A program made the translations under genes and the position numbers. Below are positions 1 through 6,410 of a stretch of DNA of 10,734 nucleotides, piece after piece; position 1 is the first letter of the stretch; each line of letters starts with the position of its first letter. Origin of the DNA: Planctomycetaceae bacterium (lineage in GTDB: Bacteria > Planctomycetota > Planctomycetia > Pirellulales > Pirellulaceae); the NCBI GenBank assembly GCA_003501565.1, contig DNPC01000214.1, forward strand, positions 1-10,734, in the 5' to 3' direction. The notes beneath the pieces were generated by a model. The model searched no databases and had not been told where the DNA came from. It saw nothing but the letters and a program-made list of their open reading frames with translations.

Positions 1-864
1 GATTTGACGGACGAACTGTCGCTCGCCAAAGGTGATGCGCTCCGGGCGATCAGGCCTTCCGCGACGGAAACGTCGCGCTTCGCCGGAGATAATCCGATCC
101 TCAAAGTCCAAAGCATCATTGTCAGCAGTCCAAACGACCGCACCCTCGAAGACATGGACTTCCGTTGACTCCGTGTCATGTGTTACAGCGTATTGCGTAC
201 CCTCATTGATGATGCTCGCGTCGGCGGTCGTGAGTAAGAAGCCATGGGAGACCTCAGTGACAGTGATGAACACGGCACCTGCAAGCAAATGGGCCGCATC
301 AGCGGCGTCGATCTGGAGCTTGCACGGAGCTTCGATAACAACATTCGTCCCTGAGTCAAACCGGAGTTCCGCCGCTCCCTCTGTTAGCTCGAGAGTGCCT
401 TCTGCAAAACGACCGTTGCTTAGCGGAGGGGCGCTCCACTTACAGTCAGCTTGTTGAATCAGCCGCCCGACTTCAGTTCTAGTTTTAAGTGGACCGGCCC
501 GAAGCGGAACTTGGCTAGCTTGTGATGTGTCGTTTTGCTCCAGAAGCAGTGGGAGCTGGGCGGCTAAGATGATAAGGCCGATCGCAGCGGCGGCCGCAGC
601 ACCGAGACAGGTCATTCGAACTAAGTGGTGAGACCTGATTGACGTTGGTTCAGCGCTCAAGTCTGGAGCGACAACCCCCTTTTCCGATTGGGGGATTTCG
701 CTAGCCCATGTAGCCAAAGCAGCTTCGACATCTAAGCGTTCGCGAAGCTGTTCTCTCGCCGCTTTGTCGGACTTGAGAAGTATTTGAAGCGTCCCGTGTT
801 CCTCTTGAGTCAGGGTTTCGTTGACCAGGCAGTCCAGCAATTCACTCAAAGGGCGTGTGCTCAT
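1..864 (-). CDS. FecR-domain membrane protein, probable anti-sigma factor (partial, C-terminus off left edge)
   Basis: I translated this frame by hand; 288 residues are visible and the frame is open to the window edge. The start is the ATG that overlaps the stop of the upstream sigma gene (ATGA). Residues 1-80 are a soluble N-terminal part, with an acidic/Leu-rich beginning (SELLDCLVNETLTQEE) like the cytoplasmic part of FecR-type regulators. Residues about 84-108 form one membrane helix (CLGAAAAAAIGLIILAAQL). Residues about 137-265 match a FecR domain: ADCKWS, then GTLELTEGAAELRFDSGTNV, IEAPCKLQI, an LLAG..F turn and an EGTQYAV/VHVFEGAV pair. In planctomycetes this architecture often continues into a LamG/concanavalin-like domain; that part would lie outside the window. 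The likely role is to hold or relay signals to the co-encoded ECF sigma factor. Family assignment is firm; the anti-sigma role is inferred from context. Confidence 0.85.
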   Translation of the reverse strand, partial: MSTRPLSELLDCLVNETLTQEEHGTLQILLKSDKAAREQLRERLDVEAALATWASEIPQSEKGVVAPDLSAEPTSIRSHHLVRMTCLGAAAAAAIGLIILAAQLPLLLEQNDTSQASQVPLRAGPLKTRTEVGRLIQQADCKWSAPPLSNGRFAEGTLELTEGAAELRFDSGTNVVIEAPCKLQIDAADAAHLLAGAVFITVTEVSHGFLLTTADASIINEGTQYAVTHDTESTEVHVFEGAVVWTADNDALDFEDRIISGEARRFRRGRPDRPERITFGERQFVRQI

Positions 865-1421
865 ACTGTCTCACCCTCAGCGCGGATACGACGTCGAATA
901 CAGACAATCAATTTGTCACGTAGTCGAGCGAGCTGTTTATAGAGAGCTGTTCTTTCACGCCCCAGTTTTTCTGCTACCTCACTGATGGAAGCGTTTTCGA
1001 AATAGCACTGTCTCACGATTTCTCGTTGACGTTCTGGCAGTTCTTGAATGCACAGCCTCAGCGATGCAAGACGTTGTGTGGATTGGTCCTCTTCCTGCTG
1101 GGCTTCTTCCGCAAGCAGGCTTGTAAGTTCTTCGTCAAAATGTACACGGCTGCGGCGCTGAACCTTAATGAAATTGCGAACTTCATTGAAGGCAATGCCG
1201 CAAGACCAATGGAAGAAGCTCCCGCGATGATCGTACTGTTCCATCTTTTTCCAAAGTACGATGCAGGTCTTTTGAAAGATGTCTTCCGCATCGGCGCGGT
1301 TTACGACTTGCTTCACGATAAATGCGAACAACCGGTGTCGATGTTCGACCAGAAGCTGCACAAACACATCCGACGCAGCAGTTTGGTCGGAGGCCGTTGG
1401 TTGTTGTGGCTGTTGTGACAT
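861..1421 (-). CDS. ECF RNA polymerase sigma factor, planctomycete/verrucomicrobial family
   Basis: This 186-residue protein has the usual ECF length. Region 2 lies at about residues 22-88: HRHRLFAFIVKQVVNRADAEDIFQ is the core-binding helix, followed by the W.KMEQYDHRGSFFHWSCGIAFNEVRNF part that recognises and melts the -10 element. A Glu/Gln-rich linker (EEAQQEEDQ) leads into region 4 at about 128-178, with LPERQREIV followed by the helix-turn-helix ISEVAEKLGRERTALYKQLARLRDKL. The N-terminus (MSQQPQQP) is Gln/Pro-rich and probably unstructured. The stop codon overlaps the start of the FecR-domain gene, so the pair is translationally coupled, as sigma/anti-sigma pairs usually are. The chosen ATG has only a weak GGAAG three bases upstream, inside a small inverted repeat; a slightly later start is possible. 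Target promoters are unknown; the divergent plus-strand cluster is the obvious candidate. Confidence 0.93.
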   Translation of the reverse strand: MSQQPQQPTASDQTAASDVFVQLLVEHRHRLFAFIVKQVVNRADAEDIFQKTCIVLWKKMEQYDHRGSFFHWSCGIAFNEVRNFIKVQRRSRVHFDEELTSLLAEEAQQEEDQSTQRLASLRLCIQELPERQREIVRQCYFENASISEVAEKLGRERTALYKQLARLRDKLIVCIRRRIRAEGETV

Positions 1422-1422
1422 T

Positions 1423-1433
1423 GGCTTCCAGCC
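1423..1433. repeat. Small inverted repeat GGCT-TCC-AGCC next to sigma start codon
   Basis: A 4-bp stem with a 3-base loop lies one base before the sigma ATG (minus strand reads GGCTGGAAGCC, A, ATG). It contains the only Shine-Dalgarno-like bases (GGAAG) of the sigma gene. A second, closely similar element sits about 45 bases further on. From memory, GGCTnnnAGCC-type repeats are frequent between genes in Rhodopirellula-like genomes; this was not checked here. Confidence 0.5.
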
Positions 1434-1466
1434 CGTGTTGTTCTGTTTGCTACGAGTGTGTTGTAT

Positions 1467-1479
1467 CGGCTTGCAGCCG
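1467..1479. repeat. Second inverted repeat CGGCT-TGC-AGCCG
   Basis: A perfect 5-bp stem with a 3-base loop. Its core differs at one base from the element at 1423-1433 (GGCTTGCAGCC against GGCTTCCAGCC). The two copies have the same orientation. They may be degenerate copies of a small interspersed palindromic element or a protein-binding site. Chance is not excluded, since the units are short. Confidence 0.45.
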
Positions 1480-1707
1480 TTGCCCTTCGTATGCAGTATC
1501 CCAGCTGTCGTCGTACGGCTTTGTACAAATTGGACGCAAAAAAGCGGATTAACAGCGAATTCACTTCACGAGTCTACAAAACGAAACCTTGGGGCCAGCG
1601 GATCTTCGCAACTATTCAGCCAAGAATCCAACATTTTGCGGGCAATCCCGAGATGGGCGTACAACTACTTGCGAACTCCGATCCACTTACAGGCGAGACT
1701 ACCAACT

Positions 1708-2268
1708 GTGTTCGTTCGATCAGGCGTAGCCGTCTTAATCTTTGTTGTCATCGGCAATCAGTGCCCCGCTGAGGAGACTTTTGTGGCGTTACAAAAGGTT
1801 GTTGGCCGCCGCATTTATGTGCAACTGGATAAGGACAGGCAAACCTCCGGACGCGGCGGTAGCGATGTATCGTCCTCAAGGACTACTCGAGGCAGGGGAA
1901 GATTCGCTGGGCGACCCGGGAGTGGCGGTCGTGGGCGGCGTTTCGGTGGAACTCCTAGTCAATCTCTGACACTGGTCGTGCCAGCCTCCGCGAAGATAAC
2001 GACAGCGATGCGCGAACGCCGGACCTTTGAATTCCGTGTCATGGGCGAAATCCCCGGCGGGTTGAAGAACCCACTATTCGCCTCGATCAAAGAACCTCTA
2101 CCAGCGAGGATCGTTACCAAGAATTCCCGAATAGTCGAAATCAATGTAGTAACAGGTGTTACGGATATCAACCAATCCGCCACCGCATCTTCAGGGGCGA
2201 ACGCTATTGCCGTGAAGCCCAAACGCCCACCGACAAAGGATACTCCTGCAATGGGGAGGGCACGGTGA
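1708..2268 (+). CDS. Small secreted hypothetical protein with Arg/Gly-rich segment
   Basis: The product is 186 residues if the GTG at 1708 is used. That start gives a compact Sec signal: FVR, then the hydrophobic run SGVAVLIFVVIGN, then a QCPA-EE cleavage site near residue 21. An upstream in-frame TTG at 1669 would give a longer, more basic n-region and is equally possible. The frame itself stays open to 1279, but that extension runs antisense through the sigma gene. After the signal come a short ordered stretch (ETFVALQKVVGRRIYVQLD), a low-complexity Ser/Arg/Gly segment at about residues 46-82 (RTTRGRGRFAGRPGSGGRGR), and a second ordered part at 86-172 rich in beta-type sequence (LTLVVPASAKITTAMRERR, ARIVTKNSRIVEINVVTGVT). 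The tail is basic and Pro-rich. I do not recognise a named family. Its stop overlaps the GTG of the DUF1549 gene, so the two are made together, and its product should act outside the cytoplasm with that protein. Confidence 0.68.
   Translation: MFVRSGVAVLIFVVIGNQCPAEETFVALQKVVGRRIYVQLDKDRQTSGRGGSDVSSSRTTRGRGRFAGRPGSGGRGRRFGGTPSQSLTLVVPASAKITTAMRERRTFEFRVMGEIPGGLKNPLFASIKEPLPARIVTKNSRIVEINVVTGVTDINQSATASSGANAIAVKPKRPPTKDTPAMGRAR
2253..2259 (+). promoter_or_regulatory. Strong ribosome binding site for the PSCyt1/DUF1549 gene
   Basis: GGGGAGG lies five bases before the GTG at 2265. This spacing supports the GTG start over the in-frame ATG at 2313, and the GTGA overlap with the preceding stop fits translational coupling. 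Confidence 0.75.
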
Positions 2269-4853
2269 ATCTGCTACAGCAATGGAACCTCCAGAATCTT
2301 GGCCGCTTTGATATGTTCTCTATCCGATCGGCGCTATCGGTTGCCTGGGTAATTCTGCTTGTTAGTGTCGGGAACTGCGCGGCGCAGTCGGTTTCTGAAA
2401 ACACAGGCCACGATTTCTTCGAGTCGAAGATTCGACCGATGCTGATCAAACATTGCTATGAGTGTCATAGTGATGATGCCGGCAAAGCCCGGGGAGGCCT
2501 AAAGGTAGATTCGGCCGCGGCTCTGCGGCAGGGCGGCGACAACGGACCTGCCATTGTGCCTGGAAATCCGTCGAGCAGCCTTCTCTTCCAAGCAGTTTTA
2601 TATAGTGATGAGTCCAAGCAAATGCCTCCTGAGGGCAAGTTGCCGAATTCAGCAATCGAGGATCTTCGCCAGTGGATTAAACATGGTGCCAGCGATCCGC
2701 GGCAAGGAAAAGCACCCTCACAGGCGAGATCTTCGATCAATATCGAACAGGGCAAACAGTATTGGGCCTACCAGCCTGTCAGACTGCCCTCCCTTCCCGT
2801 TGATGACGATTGGTCTCGAACCGACATCGATCGCTTTATCGTTCGGGAAAGGGCCAGATCCAATCTTGCTCCCGCCGCTGATGCGGATGCACGAACACTG
2901 ATCCGCCGACTCTATCTGGTTCTGACGGGGCTTCCCCCTTCGCCTGATGACCTTCGTAGATGGATGGCGCGGATTAATCCCGCTGGTAATATCGCGAGTT
3001 CGTCCGGCTCAACATCTAACGATATGGATCAAGATGCATTGATGCGTTTGGTAGACCAATTGCTGGATCAGCCTCAGTACGGCGAACACTGGGGTCGGCA
3101 CTGGATGGATGTTGTACGTTTCGCAGAATCGACCGGAGGTGACCAAAATAACACGCATTTGCAAGCATGGCGCTATCGTGATTGGATCATCGATGCCTTC
3201 AACAGCAACATGCCCTACGATCAATTTGTACGAGCACAGATTGCTGGAGACCTTTTGCCAATTGCCGGCGACCAAGAGTGGGCTGACAATATCATCGCTA
3301 CAGGTTTTTTGGCCATCGGGTTGAAACTAGTCGGCGAAGAAGATCAACAAAAATATCTAGCGGATCTCGTTGACGAACAGATCGATGCGACGACCAGAGC
3401 GTTTCTTGCGACCAGCGTTGCCTGTGCCCGATGCCATGATCACAAATTCGACCCGATCCCGCAAAGCGACTACTACGCTTTGGCCAGCATTTTTCGGTCG
3501 ACAGAAACTCATTACGGGTTGCTCAAGGCGCAGGCGCGGCAAGCGACGACGTTGATCGATTTGACCGGCCTGGGCCCACCGGCCGCTGAGTCAATGCTTG
3601 ATGCAGAAGCGTATGCAGACCTGATAAAGCGGCGAGATGACGCACGCAAGGCAGTTGACGATGCCATGAAAAAAATCCGCTCGGGAGAGAGTGTCTTTCG
3701 TGGAACGTTGCGCCGAATACGATCTCAGCGCGATGAGACGGAAGCGGCACTACAAGCCTACCTGCCGGGTGGACAGCCTCGCGTATTCGCGATGGGTGTG
3801 CAGGATCGGCAGTTTCATTTGCCAACTCATGTTCTTGTTCGTGGTGAGCTGGAGAGTCCGGCGGCGCTCGTCAAACCAGGTTTTTTGCAAGTGCTTTCTC
3901 CCGAAGGCAGAAGTTCAATTGAGAAATGGCGTAGTGATCCCGTTGTGCGTTTCGAAAAGTCCAGGTTGGGCATGGGAGGCACCGGCTACCACTCAATCAG
4001 CGGTAGGCTAGAGCTGGCACAGTGGATTAGTAGCCGAAACAATCCGTTGACGGCTCGCGTTATGGTTAATCGGATTTGGTATTGGATGTTCGGCCAAGGA
4101 TTGGTGCGGACTACCGATGATTTCGGATTCGCAGGAACACGCCCTTCGCATCCTGAATTGCTCGATTTGCTTGCTACTCGCTTTATGGAGTCAGGTTGGT
4201 CAACCAAGAGCCTCATTCGTCAGATTGCGCGATCGCGGACTTGGCAGCTATCATCGGCCTACAGTGATGCTCAGTATGAGGTTGATCCGGACAACCACCT
4301 TCTGTGGCGTATGAATCCAAGGCGGTTGGAAGCGGAATCTGTACGAGATGCAATGCTGGCTGTGTCTGGCAAGTTAGCGTTGGGGCGACCACTGGGCACG
4401 CTGCTAACCCAGGCTGGAGAAGGCAATGTTGGGCAAAACGTGTTTGAGCCGGTCATTCGCGAGCTGGATTGGGACCATCGGTCAGTTTACCTTCCCCGCG
4501 TACGTGGTCTGCTGCCGGAGATGCTAGAACTGTTCGATGCTCCCGATGCTAGTTTGGTCAGTGGCACTCGCGCCGCGACGTCCAGCCCCCTCCAATCCCT
4601 TTACCTGCTCAATAGCGCTTGGGTGCACGATGTTGCTTCTGCAATGGCTGACCTGTTAGCCCAGTCACCGGCTGACAAACGAATCGAAGTTGTCTATGAG
4701 CTTTGCTATGGTCGACAGCCCAGCCGCCGAGAGTACGAATTGGCGAAGCAGTTTATTGGCGATCACGCACTGTCGGCTCTCGACGCCGAAGAGAAACTGG
4801 TCGCCTACTGTCAAACTCTGCTTTGCACATCCGAATTCATCCTCATCGAGTGA
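2265..4853 (+). CDS. PSCyt1-DUF1549-DUF1553 exported cytochrome-like protein
   Basis: An 862-residue protein with the full three-domain planctomycete layout. Residues 18-40 carry a Sec signal (hydrophobic ALSVAWVILLVSVGN, then CAAQ). The N-terminal planctomycete cytochrome c domain spans about 48-142, with heme motif CYECH at 64-68 and the conserved MPPEGKLP at 120-127, whose Met is a candidate distal heme ligand. DUF1549 spans about 183-415, with TGLPPSP at 221-227, YGEHWGRHWMDVVRFAES at 272-289, and a second CxxCH, CARCHDHKFDPIPQSDYY, at 387-404. A charged, probably coiled-coil insert lies at about 445-500. DUF1553 spans about 578-845, including NPLTARVMVNRIWYWMFGQG and RPSHPELLD. The biochemical reaction is unknown; an electron-transfer or oxidoreductase role is inferred from the heme motifs. 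It is followed by DUF1501, its usual genomic partner. An ATG at 2313 is the alternative start and would still leave the signal peptide intact. Confidence 0.93.
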   Translation: MNLLQQWNLQNLGRFDMFSIRSALSVAWVILLVSVGNCAAQSVSENTGHDFFESKIRPMLIKHCYECHSDDAGKARGGLKVDSAAALRQGGDNGPAIVPGNPSSSLLFQAVLYSDESKQMPPEGKLPNSAIEDLRQWIKHGASDPRQGKAPSQARSSINIEQGKQYWAYQPVRLPSLPVDDDWSRTDIDRFIVRERARSNLAPAADADARTLIRRLYLVLTGLPPSPDDLRRWMARINPAGNIASSSGSTSNDMDQDALMRLVDQLLDQPQYGEHWGRHWMDVVRFAESTGGDQNNTHLQAWRYRDWIIDAFNSNMPYDQFVRAQIAGDLLPIAGDQEWADNIIATGFLAIGLKLVGEEDQQKYLADLVDEQIDATTRAFLATSVACARCHDHKFDPIPQSDYYALASIFRSTETHYGLLKAQARQATTLIDLTGLGPPAAESMLDAEAYADLIKRRDDARKAVDDAMKKIRSGESVFRGTLRRIRSQRDETEAALQAYLPGGQPRVFAMGVQDRQFHLPTHVLVRGELESPAALVKPGFLQVLSPEGRSSIEKWRSDPVVRFEKSRLGMGGTGYHSISGRLELAQWISSRNNPLTARVMVNRIWYWMFGQGLVRTTDDFGFAGTRPSHPELLDLLATRFMESGWSTKSLIRQIARSRTWQLSSAYSDAQYEVDPDNHLLWRMNPRRLEAESVRDAMLAVSGKLALGRPLGTLLTQAGEGNVGQNVFEPVIRELDWDHRSVYLPRVRGLLPEMLELFDAPDASLVSGTRAATSSPLQSLYLLNSAWVHDVASAMADLLAQSPADKRIEVVYELCYGRQPSRREYELAKQFIGDHALSALDAEEKLVAYCQTLLCTSEFILIE

Positions 4854-4940
4854 TATTGCACCAGAAAACGGTGGCCGTAACCGACGGCGCGCCGCCAAGG
4901 CAAATCAACTTGATCGCTCCATAAGCCGAACGGACCATCC

Positions 4941-6359
4941 ATGTCTCCCTACACACCTAGCCGTGTTTACTCTCGCCGTGAGTCGCTGAAGGCCGCCTCG
5001 GCTGGATTCGGGATGTTGGCCTTTGCAGGGCTGGCCAGCGCTGCGTCTGATGAAGGAGAGCAATCGCTACTAGCTCCCAAGGCACCGCACTTTCGCTCGC
5101 GAGCCAAGAGGGTGATCTTCCTGTGTATGCGTGGAGGTCCGTCACATGTAGACACATTCGACTACAAACCCATGTTGCGGCAATACCATGGGCAAGCATC
5201 TCACTACGGTAGCCCATGGTGCGCATCGCCTTGGGGGTTCAACCAACATGGTGAATCTGGGTTGTGGCTTTCCGAGTTGTATCCACACCTGGCAAAGTAC
5301 GCAGATGAATTGTGTCTGTTACGCGGCATGCACTGCGACCAACCCGCGCATACGCAAGCATTCTTGCAAATGCATACGGGACACTTTCAGTTCGTGCGTC
5401 CCGCGATCGGCGCCTGGGCACTCTACGGACTTGGTACCGAGAATCAAAATCTTCCAGGCTTCATTTCAATCAATCCAACTACCGCCAACGGCGGTTCACA
5501 GAACTACGGAAGTGCTTTTCTACCTGCTGCTTACCAAGGCACAAAGTTCACGGTCAGCGATAGCAGCGCTCGAAACCGTCGGATCGATCGATTGCGGCGC
5601 GGCAAAGTCAACGCTCTTGGAATCAATCATGTGACCAACGAGCATTTTGCCCGGTCAGTGCAGCAAACCCAGCTCACGCTACTTGATTCGTTGAACAAAG
5701 CGAAGCTCGAGAGAGATCGGTTCAATCCAATCGTCGAAGGTGCAATCGAGAATTTCGAGCTCGCATTCCGAATGCAAGATGCTGTACCGGAAATCATGGA
5801 TTTGTCCACAGAATCAGAGTCTACAAACAAACTGTATGGTATCGGCGAAGATCCGACCGACGGCTTCGGTCGTCAGTGTTTGCTGGCCCGTCGTTTTGCT
5901 GAGGCCGGTGTTCGCTTCATTGAACTCGGACATGGAACCTGGGATCAACACAGCAACATCAAGACCGCCTTGGCTGATAACTGTGCTGAAACAGACAAAC
6001 CGATCGCGGGCCTACTCGCCGATCTCAAGCAGCGTGACATGCTCAAAGACACGCTCGTTCTCTGGGGCGGCGAGTTCGGACGCACCCCCTATTCTTCCGA
6101 CGGAAACGGTCGTGACCACAACCACAAAGGCTATACCATGTGGATGGCCGGTGGCGGTGTGAAAGGTGGATTCTCGTATGGGGCAACTGATGACTTTGGC
6201 TATGAAGCCGTTTCAGGTAGGCTGCACATCAACGATTGGCATGCCACCATTCTTCATCTCCTTGGTTTCGACCACGAACGACTTACCTATCGATACGGCG
6301 GCCGCCAAATGCGACTCACGGATCTCTCTGGTTCCGTTGCCCACGCTGTCATCGCCTAA
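4941..6359 (+). CDS. DUF1501 protein with Tat signal
   Basis: The 472-residue length is normal for the family. The N-terminus has a twin-arginine signal, SRRESLK at residues 11-17, followed by a weakly hydrophobic run (AASAGFGMLAFAGLASA), so the folded protein is probably exported by Tat. The DUF1501 core, related in fold to the alkaline phosphatase/sulfatase superfamily, is visible. RAKRVIFLCMRGGPSHVDTFD (about 54-74) is the first strand and metal-site region, followed by RFAEAGVRFIELGHGTWDQH. GGEFGRTP (376-383) and RDHNHKG (391-397) complete the presumed metal-binding set, and the C-terminal INDWHATILHLLGFDHERLTYR is typical. The preceding gap of 87 bases has no clear terminator, so co-transcription with the DUF1549 gene is likely. 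Only a weak GGA precedes the ATG. The substrate is unknown. Tat use suggests that a cofactor or metal is loaded in the cytoplasm before export. Confidence 0.93.
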   Translation: MSPYTPSRVYSRRESLKAASAGFGMLAFAGLASAASDEGEQSLLAPKAPHFRSRAKRVIFLCMRGGPSHVDTFDYKPMLRQYHGQASHYGSPWCASPWGFNQHGESGLWLSELYPHLAKYADELCLLRGMHCDQPAHTQAFLQMHTGHFQFVRPAIGAWALYGLGTENQNLPGFISINPTTANGGSQNYGSAFLPAAYQGTKFTVSDSSARNRRIDRLRRGKVNALGINHVTNEHFARSVQQTQLTLLDSLNKAKLERDRFNPIVEGAIENFELAFRMQDAVPEIMDLSTESESTNKLYGIGEDPTDGFGRQCLLARRFAEAGVRFIELGHGTWDQHSNIKTALADNCAETDKPIAGLLADLKQRDMLKDTLVLWGGEFGRTPYSSDGNGRDHNHKGYTMWMAGGGVKGGFSYGATDDFGYEAVSGRLHINDWHATILHLLGFDHERLTYRYGGRQMRLTDLSGSVAHAVIA

Positions 6360-6410
6360 CCGATTAACGATCGCTTTCTACGCTCATGCAGTTACGCCTG
6401 GGGCACTTGC
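6360..6410. other. Convergent intergenic gap without visible terminator
   Basis: This gap of 51 bases separates the ends of the DUF1501 gene (plus) and the GGDEF-HD-GYP gene (minus). I looked for a GC-rich hairpin with a T-run on either strand and found none. Transcripts may therefore overlap or end by a factor-dependent route. Confidence 0.6.

Larger units (their letters stand above)
1422..1707. other. Divergent intergenic region between sigma operon and exported-protein cluster
   Basis: This stretch separates the minus-strand sigma gene from the plus-strand secreted-protein gene and should hold both promoters. I see no confident -35/-10 pair of housekeeping type and cannot define an ECF-type promoter by eye. 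It contains two short inverted repeats (listed separately) near the sigma side. The plus-strand frame of the next gene is open throughout, so its 5' boundary is not fixed by a stop codon. If the alternative TTG start at 1669 is used, the region is 39 bases shorter. Confidence 0.5.

Noticed and set aside
32..457. Plus-strand open frame of 141 codons
   Set aside because: It is antisense to the FecR-domain gene, whose translation matches the family throughout; the plus-strand product is Ser-rich with no domain.
1279..1707. Upstream extension of the small secreted protein gene, with an ATG at 1279
   Set aside because: It would run antisense through the sigma gene, and its translation lacks any protein-like pattern before the signal peptide. 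The frame is merely open by chance, so the start was placed at 1708 (or 1669).
4885..4894. Ten-base perfect palindrome CGGCGCGCCG in the DUF1549-DUF1501 gap
   Set aside because: It is short, consists only of G and C, has no partner copy nearby and no T-run, so neither an operator nor a terminator can be supported.
6360..6410. Bidirectional terminator between the convergent genes
   Set aside because: No stem-loop with a T-run is visible on either strand.
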